Part shown: positions 12,440 through 24,780 of the stretch, piece after piece
Numbering within the stretch: the first letter of the stretch is position 1
Layout: every line of letters begins with the position of its first letter
Origin: Trichoplax sp. H2
Lineage: Eukaryota > Placozoa > Uniplacotomia > Trichoplacea
Assembly: GCA_003344405.1 (NCBI GenBank)
Contig: NOWV01000036.1
Coordinates: 186,001 to 250,000 of the forward strand
Reading direction: 5' to 3'
Length of the DNA: 64,000 nucleotides
Notes under the pieces: model-generated
Told to the model about the DNA's origin: nothing
The model's input: the letters and a program-made list of their open reading frames with translations, nothing else
Databases searched by the model: none
Made by a program: the position numbers and the translations under genes

Positions 12440-13992
12440 ATGTCTGACCAAGGAAGTGATAGTGTTAAGAAAATTACAAGTTTTAACGGTCGTGTTTCTA
12501 AGGATGGATCTGGCCAATTTCCAGCACAGAAAGGTAGATACCATTTGTATGTTAACCCAGGTTGTCCTTATGCACAACGAGTCATGATCATGAGAACGTT
12601 GAAAGGTTTAGAAGATATCATTACGATGGATATTACACACTGGTATATTCATGAAAACGGTTGGTTTTTCGACGAGACAGTAGATACGTGTACTAAAGAT
12701 ACAGTTAATGGCTTCAAATTTTTAAGAGAGGCTTACGAACAGACTAATACAAAGTATAGCGGTAGAATTACCGTACCCGTACTTTACGACAAGGTTAACA
12801 AGGTCATCGTTAATAACGAATCTGCCGAAATCATGGAAATTCTAAACAGCGAATTTAATGAATTTTGCTCTACTCAAGAGCACAAGGATTTAAATTTATA
12901 TTCTAAAGAGCATGAAGAAACGGCCAAGGAATTATTAGGCTGGATAACACCGTAAGTGATACTTAGTGTACTTCCAGCAAAGTGCTATTAATGTGATCTA
13001 AATTGGATGTCGACGATACGAACATAGTTGTAAACTGATCGTAAACTTGCTACACAGTACAGTATATTGGATCAGTTACTTACACTCATTATTACTTCAT
13101 TGATAGATAGATCACGATCTTTATCATGACTAATTCTATTTTTGCCCTTATCATTGTTCATGAATGACTAGAAACATTATTTCCAGAGTCTTTCGTGTTC
13201 GTGATGCCACTAATCAAGAAAGTTATTATCAATCTGTCGATACTCTATTCGAGAATCTCGATCGATTAGAAAAACACCTTTCTAATCGTCGTTACCTAAC
13301 AGGAAAGACTATAACGCACGCAGATGTCAAGTTATTTGTAGCATTAGTTCGTTTCGATGTGGCATATTACGTGGTATATAAGGTTAGTTATCAGTTCTGA
13401 GCGTTTCTAACTTTGTGCTAAATATATAATAATGCTATGAAAATAATACCAACCTAAGATTTATACAATAAATGTAAATAGTCTTACGATAAAATTTGGC
13501 AGGCTCAGTTACTTTAACACTATTTCTTGATTGTGAATTATGATTGATTGAGTTTCTTCTGTGATGAAATGGTAGTGTAATACAAAACGTATTGCTGATT
13601 ATCCAAACATTTGGGGCTATTTGCGAGATCTTTATCAATCTCCAGGCTTTGGAGAAACGGTTAATATTGAGCATATTATGAAGCTACACTATGTAAGTGA
13701 ATATCTTATTTACATTGCTTTGTACACTTGAAATTATTAGAAATTGTGGATATTGCAATTTAACTAATTTTACGATAAAAATTTAAATTTGTTATTGTAT
13801 TGGTTTTAACTTCTACTCTTTTAAGTTTATTAGTTTACTCTGATTAAAGCTACGTAGCACTGTATAAACTTTTATTTATCTGATGTATTGTAGGTGAGTG
13901 ACAAAAAACAGAAGCCTACTAAAATCTGTCCTAAAGGACCAGTTGTCGACTTTACTGGCAAGCATGGACGTGAAGCATTAGCATCAGCATAG
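12440..13992 (+). CDS. Xi-class GST / hydroquinone reductase-like, copy 3 (divergent active site)
   Basis: Exons 12440-12951, 13172-13382, 13576-13692 and 13894-13992 join in frame to 312 residues. The N-terminus is shorter than in copies 1 and 2, beginning about 18 residues closer to the catalytic Cys than copy 1. The family framework is present: [42 protein letters not shown] and CPKGP. The active site reads NPGCPYAQR (Cys42): Trp is replaced by Tyr and the usual His before Arg by Gln. The first pocket tyrosine is Phe (IISRVFRV, Phe178). The second is His279, with Tyr moved one place on (KLHY). The frame is open and the splice sites are good, so it looks expressed, but quinone reductase activity may be altered or lost. 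It sits on duplication unit D1 and is nearly identical to copy 4 from late exon 2 onward. Confidence 0.9.
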
Positions 13993-16900
13993 AATACATG
14001 TGTGCAATTACTTGGTCTAGTAAAACGACGGTAGAGTCGCAGCCATTGCAGTAAATCAATCCAGTTAAGAGAAATGTAAAAGATATCTATATCTAGCATA
14101 AAGACTGTTTTAGAGATATAGCACTACAGCTCGTATCTATTTATTTAATGAAGAAACATCTTAGCTATTTAGATCTTAGTATTTGAAATGTACTGAGAGT
14201 TTTACATTTTAACCTATTACACTATTATTTAAAATATACTTGATATTCTCGGTAAGCTTATGCACATGTAAACATACTTTGGGCATTATTCAGTTGCAAT
14301 AGATAACTTACACGTAAGGAACATAGCAAGAGGTGATGATTGTATAGACACTTTAATCTACCGTCAATACTACAGTAATCGTATAGCGTAGAGGCTGCAA
14401 TTATTTTGATGTTGAACTTATGACAGTAATTAGAACTTTCTAGCTTAATTTGTAGTTCGTAGTCGTCATAGTAAAATAATCATATGTTTAATCAAAACTT
14501 ATCAAATTACAATAATAAAAAAATATCACGAAATATATTTGGATGATAATGTACCTCGGTCGATTTCGAATGAAGATACATCCTCACTCTGGAAATGAAC
14601 ATGGAAACGCAGATAGACTTTCAAGACTAGTTAAATTTTAGAGTTTAAGACTGATAAAGAATATAATAAATGATGCTATAATTTTGAGGAATATGAGAAT
14701 ATTAGGGATAATAAATGTAGTAAAGTACCCATATTTGAGGATATCGTAGCTGTATTCATCTTGAAATAATGTAATAGCATACTGTCAATAAATATTCTAT
14801 GACTTGGTTAACTAAATGCAACCACAGTAAAATCGTTAATCGTAAGTAGGCTGTTAATTCAGTTATTTCTAGAACCACGTACGGTATTTCACATAAAATT
14901 ACTGCTATTAAATGTATAGAGTGCGCCCAGATGTGACGAAATTTACAGTATAATCTTTAATAAAAAACAGCATACGAACAGTCCATTTCAATATTATCTT
15001 AACAATGCTAATGGATGATGTATAGCTCAGCTGTGAATTTACAACAAGTTCTAGCTTATAGTTTAGTTTATTGAGATAAATACATTGACTGAACCTTTGA
15101 ACGAAGAAGTCGTAAGAGATTTAAAGCCATAGAGCAGAAAAGATACAGAAAAGAATATGTCTGGCTTTAGTCTCTTTAACATCTTCACTTATAGACTTCT
15201 ACAGTATTCGCGATATTATTAAATTATTACCTAATACACAATTACGAAATTGAGAATTTAGACAAGATTCTATTTTATTGGTACTTCTTATTGAGCTACA
15301 GAAATGCTTACAAGAAACATGCTTAAGATTTTAAAGAAAGTTAATAAATTGTCAAGGTATAAAAGTTTCATAGTCATATAATTAATGCGATACTTAGCCT
15401 TCAATATAATAAGTGGCAATATGGTAAGTAAATCTGTTCAAAAAATTGCGATACTTCAATCTCTATTAGCCATTCTGTTAAGTATAAAACCGGTACAAGG
15501 TAAGTTCCTCGTTTATTAATTCAATAATCTTTTGCATGTAAATTTTGAAACAGTTCATATCACAAAGTTTAATACGATAGATAACTCCTAGGATTTATTT
15601 GAGTTAATAATGTCGAATAACGTCTACGGAGACTGAACGATGGCTGCAATCAACAGCTAGTTCATAAAGATAGTGGTTGTAACAACATCTAAGAGTGTAA
15701 TATAACTAGCTACCAAATTACTTAATTGTTTTTAGCCTACACTAGAGTATATTGCCTCTGCATTACTTGTACAGTATGTACTCAGTTGCTCTTCGATATT
15801 GTAAATAGGCAACATCTAGCATACACAACTTCTCTAAATACAATTCACATATTAACATTTCTACGTACTAATCCTTACTTGCCAATATTATCACTTGACT
15901 TTTTAGTAGCTGAATTTGAAATTTATTCTTAAATATATTTAGTACCGTTCAAGATAGCAACTACCGAAAAGAATCTAATAAAATACGCCTATATTTCATT
16001 CCTGACTAAGTAGCACTATTGGTTTAACTACAGAGATTATCAAAAACTGTTTACTATTCCCAGTATCTATATTAGCGTAAGTGATAATTTTAAGACCATT
16101 TCAATCAATCTTAAATTAACCAGTAGTTTAATTTGACCTTACGCTTTCAGCAACAGTAATAATAAGGTAACAATTTTACTCTCTAATCTAAGTTGGTCAT
16201 TCATAAGTGTAACATCGTTATAACAGAATCTATGGTAAATAATAGGCTGTCTATATATCAATAGTTCGCAGTTAATCAATTAATTTGGCTATAATGACTA
16301 AATTTTATGTCTAACTGACTGTGTTATGGTTAATCCTCGAAGTTGACTAACGCCTGAGATAATGTTCAAATCTTTCAAATTCAATTAGTTTAATTAAATC
16401 GGTATATGTAATGAAAGAGGACAAATTAAACGACATAAGATCTATTTGTAAACGCTACGTCAAAATAATTATCAAGATATTCCCTATTGCATCTAATAGA
16501 ATCCTGAACTGCTCTAAAAATATGAATTCAATAACGAGAAGTATTATTTGAGCCTTTAAAAAATTCAGTTTAGGACCAAATGATATAAATTTTATTTTTT
16601 TATGGTTTAAAATCTAAATTTTAACAACTATATAGCAGATTAATGATCAAGACAAAAAGTCAAATCATTTGAAGTAGCATTTCCTACTATACTATAAGTA
16701 ATTTACAGTATATAATGATATGAAAAAGAGAAATCTTGATGTAAGAACATTTTACTATGGACCAAGTTGGGAGTTTGTGATATTACTTCGCCTTATAGTA
16801 TTATTACCATTTTAACTCATGCATAATTAATTGCAAACTCCTCCGAATCGTTTCTGTATTATACGTACTGAAGCGGCGCCGTAACGCCCATTGCCATTTT

Positions 16901-17087
16901 GCTGTACTTTGCTCATACTTACTGCAAAAGCACTTGCATAATTAATTATTAAACTTTGTGCCGGCATTGTTTCCGTATTAGATTGACAAAAGAACGAGGA
17001 GGGCAGTTGCAAAGCATTCTGCACTTTGATAGGTGGTACGGTAGTGCACGATTCTCCAATATTAGTACAGATCATTTCTGTACACTA
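13993..17087. other. Spacer: end of unit D1 and 5' part of unit D2
   Basis: No coding exon seen. Sequence just after copy 3 repeats after copies 4 and 5 (for example TTAGCTATTTAGATCTTAGT near 14160, 18945 and, with changes, 23278). From about 14900 the DNA matches the D1 spacer from about 10020. D2 lacks the 11000-11440 insertion. Short open frames on both strands (15726-15932, 16827-17075) show no family features. Confidence 0.5.
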
Positions 17088-17164
17088 TTTTAATTCTCTG
17101 GTGCTATTTGGACGAAGCTACTCGATCAAAGTTGATTTTTATCGTTTACGTGAGGTATTACGTA
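17088..17164 (+). promoter_or_regulatory. 77-bp conserved upstream block (copy 4)
   Basis: Second occurrence of the block before copies 3-5, ending 112 bases before the ATG. It has one base change (GTGCTATTTGG for GTGCCATTTGG) relative to copy 5 in the core. Confidence 0.5.
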
Positions 17165-17257
17165 TGCATAGCTCAGGCCTATTACTTTAAATATCTGGTT
17201 AATACAGCGTAAAAGAACTTCTCGATTTCTGTTTTGTTTTTGTAAAATAGCATTGCT

Positions 17258-17273
17258 TTCAATTCGAATTGAA
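17258..17273 (+). promoter_or_regulatory. 16-bp perfect palindrome at the start codon (copy 4)
   Basis: Same palindrome TTCAATTCGAATTGAA, two bases before the ATG. Confidence 0.5.
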
Positions 17274-17275
17274 AA

Positions 17276-18779
17276 ATGTCTGACCAAGGAAGTGATAGTG
17301 TTAAGAAAATTACAAGTTTTAACGGTCGTGTTTCTAAGGATGGATCTGGCCAATTTCCAGCACAGAAAGGTAGATACCATTTGTATGTTAGCTTAGGTTG
17401 TCCTTTTGCACACCGAACCATAATCACGAGAAAGTTGAAAGGTTTAGAAGATATCATTACGATGGATATTACACACTGGTATATTCATGAAAATGGTTGG
17501 TTTTTCGACGAGACAGTAAATATGAGTACTAAAGACACAGTTAATGGCTTCAAATTTTTAAGAGAGGCTTACGAACAGACTAATGCAAATTATAGCGGTA
17601 GAATTACCGTACCAGTACTTTACGACAAGGTTAACAAGGTCATCGTTAATAACGAATCTGCCGAAATCATGGAAATTCTAAACAGCGAATTTAATGAATT
17701 TTGCTCTACTCAAGAGCAAAAGGATTTAAATTTATATTCTAAAGAGCATGAAGAAACGGCCAACGAGCTATTAAGCTGGATATTACCGTAAGCGATACTT
17801 AGTGCACTTCCAGCAAAGTGCTATTACTATGATCAGAGTTGAATGTCTACAGTACGATACGAATATAGTCGAAAACTTGTCAAGTGCAATATATTAGATC
17901 ATGGTCTTCACCATGACTAATCAGATTTTCGTCCTTATACATTATTCATGAATGACTAGAAACATTATTACTGGAGTTTATCGTGTTGGCAATGCCACTG
18001 ATCAAGAAAGTTATAATCAATCTGTCGATACTCTATTCGAGAATCTCGATCGATTAGAAAAACACCTTTCTAATCGTCGTTACCTAACAGGAAAGACTAT
18101 AACGCACGCAGATGTCAAGTTATTTGTAGCATTAGTTCGTTTCGATGTGGCATATTACGTGGTGTATAAGGTTAGTTATCAGTTCTGAGCGTTTCTAACT
18201 TTGTGCTAAATATATAATAATGCTATGAAAATAATACCAACCTAAGACTATGCAGTAAATGTAAATAGTCTTACGATAAAATTTGGCAGGCTCAGTTACT
18301 TTAACACTATTTCTTGATTGTGAATTATAATTGATTGAGTTTCTTCTGTGATGAAATGGTAGTGTAATACAAAACGTATTGCTGATTATCCAAACATTTG
18401 GGGCTATTTGCGAGATCTTTATCAATCTCCAGGCTTTGGAGAAACGGTTAATATTGAGCACATTAAGAATTTATACCATGTAAGTGAATATCTTATTTAC
18501 ATTGCTTTGTACACTTGAAATTATTAGAAATTGCGGATATTGCAATTTAACTTATTTTACGATAAAAATTTAAATTTGTTATTGTATTGGTTTTAACTTC
18601 TACTCTTTTAAGTTTATTAGTTTACTCTGATTAAAGCTACGTAGCACTGTATAAACTTTTATTTATCTGATGTATTGTAGGTGAGCGACAAAAAACAGAA
18701 GCCTACTAAAATCTGTCCTAAAGGACCAGTTGTCGACTTTACTGGCAAGCATGGACGTGAAGCATTAGCATCAGCATAG
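17276..18779 (+). CDS. Xi-class GST / hydroquinone reductase-like, copy 4 (CPFA)
   Basis: Exons 17276-17787, 17960-18170, 18363-18479 and 18681-18779 join in frame to 312 residues. The protein backbone is nearly that of copy 3, but the active-site block differs: SLGCPFAHRTIITRKLKG, catalytic Cys42, with Phe in place of the family Trp. This block is closer to the one in copy 2 ([18 protein letters not shown]) than to copies 3 or 6. Both pocket tyrosines are kept: TGVYRVGNA (Tyr178) and IKNLYH (Tyr279). Introns 2 and 3 and exon 4 are almost identical to copy 3, which points to recent duplication or gene conversion. Expected role as for copy 1, with a possible change of substrate range through the W to F substitution. 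Confidence 0.91.
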
Positions 18780-21412
18780 AATACATGTGTGCAATTAGTT
18801 GGCGTAGTAAAATGACAGTACAGTCGCTGCAATTACGGTAAATTAATCATTAAGAGAAATGTAAAGATATCTATAACTGGCATAAAGACTGTTTTAGAGA
18901 TATAGCACTACAGCTCGTTTCTAGTCATTTAAGAAACATCTTAGCTATTTAGATCTTAGTATTTGAAATTTACTGAGAGTTTTAGGTTTTAACATCTTAC
19001 ACTATTATTTGAAAAATTTGATATTCTCGGCAAGCTGATGAACATACAAATATACTTAGGGCACTATTCAATTGCGGTAGATAACTTTCACATAAAGCGC
19101 ATATCAAGAGATGATACGTAGTTGTATAGACATTTTAATCTACAGGTAGGCCAGACAATGCTAAAATAATTATATAGCGTAAAGGCTGTAATAAGAACTT
19201 ATCTAGCTTAATTTGTAGTATGTAGATGTTATGGTAAAAAAGTATGTGTTTCATTATTGATTATCAAAATACAATAATAAAAAAAATATGACGAAATAGA
19301 TTTTGGATAATGTTCTATTAGAAATTCTACAATTTTAAGTTTAATATCTATATGATTCTAAATTTTACCTTCAATGAGAAATTTTTACTTTAGTTCTATC
19401 TTCGAAATGTTTTAGAATGGGTAAAGCTTTATACAGTGTAAAGTAATTATTAAATGCACGCAATTCATCACTGTACCATCATACGGTTTCGTACTCTACG
19501 TCGAACTTGTATTTGCCTTTCTTTAATCATTAAGGTATACACATTCTTAATTAATTTCGATAATTTGATAGCAATTCCATTTTACTGGTACATCTCATTG
19601 AGCTAAATAAATGCTTACAGGAAACTTGCTTAAGATTTTTAAGCAAGTTACTTAGTTGTCGACGTATAAAAGTTTCACAGTCGTATAATACGATACTAAG
19701 TGTTCAAATTTAATAAGCGGCAATATAGTAGGTAAAATTGTTAAATAACTTGGGATACTTCAATGATCATTCGGCTTAGCTCAAAAGCAGTACATGGCAA
19801 GTTCCTTCTTTATTAATTCAATAATCTATTGCATGCAAATTAATAAAGCAATCTATGCTACAATGTTTAATGCGATAGATAACTCTTAGGATTTATTTAA
19901 GTTAAGGACGTTGAAGAACGTTTGCGAAGATTTGATGACGGCTATGATTAATAGCTAGTTAACTCATGAAGATAGTAGTTATAACGATATCTAACACTAC
20001 ATGTAATACAGCTAGCTACTAAATTGTTCATATATTTTCAGTCTATATTACAGTATACTGCTGTTACACCCTTCTATACACTTGGTCACTCTTCGATACT
20101 ATAAATATGCAACAACTAGCATACACTACTTCCCTAAATAAAATTCATATATTAAAATTTCTACGTACTAATCCTAACTCGCTATTATTATCACTTGATA
20201 CTATAGTGTCAGAATAATAAATTTGAAATTTATTCTTAATTATACGTACTTCCAGTACCGTTCAAGATAGCTCTACTGGAAAGTATCTAACAAAATACGT
20301 TTATATTTCATGATCGACTGATTCGCACTATTTATTTGACCATTGAGATTATCAAATACTATTTATTGTTTGCAATATCTACATTAGCGGAAGTGATAAT
20401 CTTAATCCCAAATTAATCTTTTATTAACAAGTAGCTAGTTCCGATCTTACGCTTTATGCAACAGTAATAAGTAGCAATTATACCCTCTAATTTAAGTCCG
20501 TCATTTGTATATCATTATAGCATGCTATACATTCATAAATAGACAGTGTATATTCGAACAGTACACAGTCAATCAATTAATTTTGCTATAATGATTAAAT
20601 TTAGTGTCTAGCTTGCTGTGTTATGGTTAATCCTCGAAGTCGAATCATGTCTTAGATAATCTTTAAATCTTGCTAATTCAATAAGCTTAAATAAATCGTT
20701 ATAGGTAATGAAAGAGGACAAATTGAGCGGCAAAAGATCTATTTGTAAGCGCTACGCAAAAATAATATTTATGATATTCCCTCTAGCGTCCAATAGAATC
20801 CTATAATGTTCTAAAAATATAAATTCACTTACGAAAAGTGTTGTTCGAGCTACTTAAAAATTCAGTATACGACTAATTGATACAAATTTTATTTTGTTAT
20901 CATTTAAAATCTGAATTTAAACTATTGTTTTGTATATTTAATGTCAAGAAAAAAATCAAATGATACAATGCAGCATTCCCCACTAAACTGTAACTAATAC
21001 ACAGCTTGTAATGATATGAAAAAGAGCAATCTTCATATTCAATTTAAACATTTCGCTATGGTCTAACTTGGGAATTCACAATATTACTACGCCTCATAGT
21101 ATTGTTACTAGGCTTGTACAACTCTAGTTGTTACTATTGAACTTATGGATAATTAATTAATCGTAAACGCCTCCAAATCGTTGCTGTACCACAGCGTCGC
21201 CGCAAAGCACACTATCATTTTACTTCTCTCATACTTACTTACTGCAAGGGCGATAAAAACTCTTGCATAATTAATTAAACTAATTATTAACTTTGTACCG
21301 GTATTGTTCCCTGTATTAGGTTGACAAAAGAAGGAGGAGGGTAATTGCCAATCAGTTATTCTGCACTTTGATAGGTGGTATTAATAGTATTGCAGATCAT
21401 GATAGTGCATTA
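18780..21412. other. Spacer: end of unit D2 and 5' part of unit D3
   Basis: No coding exon seen. 18780-19560 is the 3' flank of D2 and matches 23175-23960. From about 19570 the DNA matches the D2 spacer from about 15260, so D3 lacks the first few hundred bases of the D1/D2 spacer. Confidence 0.5.
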
Positions 21413-21489
21413 TTTTAATTCTCTGGTGCCATTTGGACGAAGCTACTCGATCAAAGTTGATTTTTATCGTTTACGTGAGGTATTACGTA
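21413..21489 (+). promoter_or_regulatory. 77-bp conserved upstream block (copy 5)
   Basis: Third occurrence of the block, ending 115 bases before the ATG. The core TTTTTATCGTTTACGTGAGG is unchanged. Confidence 0.5.
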
Positions 21490-21585
21490 TAATATTGCTT
21501 AGGCATAGCTCTTTAAATATTAATGGTTACTGCAGCGTAAAAGAACTTCTCGATTTCTGTATTATTTTTATAGAATAGCATTGCT

Positions 21586-21601
21586 TTCAATTCGAATTGA
21601 A
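21586..21601 (+). promoter_or_regulatory. 16-bp perfect palindrome at the start codon (copy 5)
   Basis: Third exact copy of TTCAATTCGAATTGAA, two bases before the ATG. Confidence 0.5.
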
Positions 21602-21603
21602 AA

Positions 21604-23174
21604 ATGTCTGACCAAGGAAGTGATAGTGTTAAGAAAATTACAAGTTTTAACGGTCGTGTTTCTAAAGATGGATCTGGCCAATTTCCAGCACAGAAAGGTA
21701 GATACCATTTGTATGTTAGCTCAGGTTGTCCCTTTGCACACCGAACCATGATTACAAGAACGTTGAAAGGTTTAGAAGATATCATTACGATGGATATTAC
21801 ACACTGGTATATTCATGAAAACGGTTGGTTTTTCGACGAGACAGTAGATACGTGTACTAAAGACACAGTTAATGGCTTCAAATTTTTAAGAGAGGCTTAC
21901 GAACAGACTAATGCAAATTATAGCGGTAAAATTACTGTACCCGTACTTTACGATAAGGTTAACAAGGTCATCGTTAATAACGAATCTGCCGAAATTATGG
22001 AAATTCTAAACAGCGAATTTAATGAATTTTGCTCTACTCAAGAGCAAAAGGATTTAAATTTATATTCTAAAGAGCATGAAGAAACGGTCAACGAGCTATT
22101 AAGCTGGATAACACCGTAAGTGATGCTTGGTATATGTACTTCCAGTAAGTGCTATTACAAAGATCAGAATTGAATATCTACGAAACGAACATAATTACAA
22201 ACTTATTGCAAGCTTGCTAAACTTTGCAACATTTTAGATCATTTACTTACGCTCATTACGACGGTATTGATAGATAAATCACGATTTTCACCATGACTAA
22301 TCAGATTTTCGTCCTTATACATTATTCATGAATTACTAGAAATATTATTTTCGGAGTCTATTATGTTGCTAATGCCAAAAATCAAGAAAGCTATGATCAA
22401 TCTGTCGATACTTTATTCAAGAATCTCGATCGATTGGAAGAGCACCTTTCTAATCGTCGTTACTTAACAGGAAAGACTATAACGCACGCAGATGTCAAGT
22501 TATTTGTGACTTTAGTGCGCTTCGATGTGGCATATTACCTAGCGTATAAGGTTGGTTCCATCAGTACTGAACATTTCTAACTATATAGTAGTTAAATACA
22601 TGATAATACTATGATAATAGTACCGATTTAAGATTATACAGTAAAGGTGAATAGTCTAAAGATAAAATTGACAAGCTCCGCTACTTTAACGTTATTTCTT
22701 GATTCTGAATTGGAATTGATTGAGTTTCGTTTGTGGTGAAATTGTAGTGCTGTATAAAGCGTATCGTTGATTATCCAAACATTTGGGGCTATTTGCGAGA
22801 TCTCTATCAATCTCCAGGCTTTAAAGAAACGGTTAATATTGAGCATATCAAAAAGTTATACCATGTAAGTGAATATCATATTTGTATTACTTTGTACACT
22901 TAAAATTATTTGCAATTGTTGCTATTGTTATTTAACATATTTTTTGCGATAAAAATTGGAATTTTTTATTGTATTAGTTTTCTGTGCTATTTTAAGTTTA
23001 TTTGTTTACGGTGCTCTGATTAAAGCTGCGTAGTTCTATATGAGGATTGTTTTTTTTGTATCCTACGCGTTGTAGGTGAGCGACAAAAAGCAACAGCCGA
23101 CTAAAATCTGTCCTAAAGGACCAATTATCGACTTTACTGGCAAACATGGACGTGAAGTACTCGCTTCAGAATAG
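21604..23174 (+). CDS. Xi-class GST / hydroquinone reductase-like, copy 5 (CPFA)
   Basis: Exons 21604-22115, 22340-22550, 22748-22864 and 23076-23174 join in frame to 312 residues. Exon 2 is easy to miss because no ATG precedes it in frame, but its 70 codons are open and family-like (IIFGVYYVANA, LFKNLDRLEEHL, YLTGKTITHADVKLF). The active site is SSGCPFAHRTMITR with Cys42. Pocket tyrosines are Tyr178 and Tyr279 (IKKLYH). The residues around the first are unusual: GVYYVANA instead of GVYRxGFA, so the Arg is lost. Introns and exons 2-4 are more diverged from copies 3 and 4 than those are from each other, while exon 1 is nearly the same in all three. Probably functional. Confidence 0.91.
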
Positions 23175-24700
23175 AGAACGCGTATATGTGTGCGATCATT
23201 TGGCCTAGTAATATGACAGTACATTGTCTTCAAGATATAGGGCTGCAGCTTGCAGCTAGTTATTGATTTAAGAAACATCTTAGCTATTTATATCTTAGTA
23301 TTTGCAATGCATTGAGAGTTTTTCGATTTTAATATCTTACGCTATTATTTAAAACACTTGATATTACCGGCAAAGTGATGCATGTACTGTATAAGTATGC
23401 TTTGGGTATTAGTCAGTTTGTAGAAGATCACTTTCACATAAGGGACATATCAGGAGGTGATAGATAGTAGCATAGACATTTTAATCTTCAGGTAGACCTG
23501 ATAATACTACAATATTTGTATACGATAAAGGCTGTAATTATTTTGATATTAGATTTATAACAGCAATCAGAACTTTACTAGCTCAATTAGCTGTAGTACG
23601 TAAACGTCATGGTAAAATAATCATGTATAGAATCATAGATTAATTATCAAAGTATAATAATAAAACAATATGACGAAATATATTTTGGACAATGTTCTAT
23701 TAGAAATTCTACAATATTAAGTCTTTACTATTTGTAAGATTTTTAGATTTTTTCCTTTAATGAAATTTTTTACTTTAGTTCTATCTTCGAAATGGTTTTA
23801 GATTGAGTAATGCTTTATACGTTGGAAACCAATAATTACAATACATGTACGTAATTCCTCACAGTACTATGACACAGAGTCGCACTCTACGTCAAAGTTG
23901 TGTTTTCCTTTCTTTAATTAATCATTAAGGTATAGGTATTCTAATTAAATTTCGAGATCTTCTATGTTATACGCATAATATGATGAAAGCACATTCGTTT
24001 AGAATTGGCTAAAGCTAAAGTGCAGTTGAATTCGTTAAGTTCTTAAATTCAATGCAGTAAAAATGCTTTTAATAAGTACACTCTAAAATAGTCTGTTCTA
24101 CTTTAGGTGATTCTTATGCTCAAATCTACACACACGGGAATCACGTTTAAGTATTACTTCTAGTTATGGAAAAATTGAAGAGGGTCAACTTAAATTTGAA
24201 GACTAATACCGTGTGCTTCATTCTTCTTAGCTATATTACCATAATATTGGATGGTATTTATATTATATTTTTAATATTATGTCAGGTACTTGGAGCTTTT
24301 ACCAACACTATTGTCTGTTGTTCTCATCCAATTTAAATCAATCCTTGATTAATTATCATTAAGTACGTGTATCTATTTTGACCTTTTGGTGAAATTGATG
24401 ATGAATATGTATCCTAATGCAATCCAATTAGGCGATACATGATAACAATAGTAAAAGCTCGCTGTTGCATGATGAGCAATACCAGTAATCCTATTGCAAG
24501 GCTGCATCTGTCCCATTCGCGATCTAATAGCTACTTTGTGCTTCTGTGAATTAAAATTACATATCGATTGCATTTTGGCTTTACTTGCATAATTCATGAG
24601 TATGGTAAGTCATACTTTAAAGTACTGTAAAGTATGAGTTAAGTTCTCTTTCATATCCTATAGTATCAGGTAGTGCAAATTCATGACATGCGTTAGTGCG
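23175..24700. other. 3' flank of unit D3 and unique spacer
   Basis: Up to about 23960 the sequence repeats the D2 3' flank. Beyond that it is unique AT-rich DNA. A 74-codon open stretch on the minus strand at 24373-24597 shows no family features. A 9-bp perfect stem, CATACTTTA / TAAAGTATG, with an 8-base loop lies at 24611-24636, just before the satellite array. Confidence 0.5.
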
Positions 24701-24780
24701 CTTAGACAGCCTGTTATTGATAAGCGTCTATCTATCATTTTGCAGATAGGTATACGAGTTCCATAGTAACGTCTACGATG

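Noticed and set aside
13435-14099. Minus-strand open frames across copy 3 introns and exons (also at 17126-17457, 18195-18461, 21513-21785, 22634-22846)
   Set aside because: They recur in each copy only because they are antisense shadows of conserved reductase exons; they have no family features of their own.
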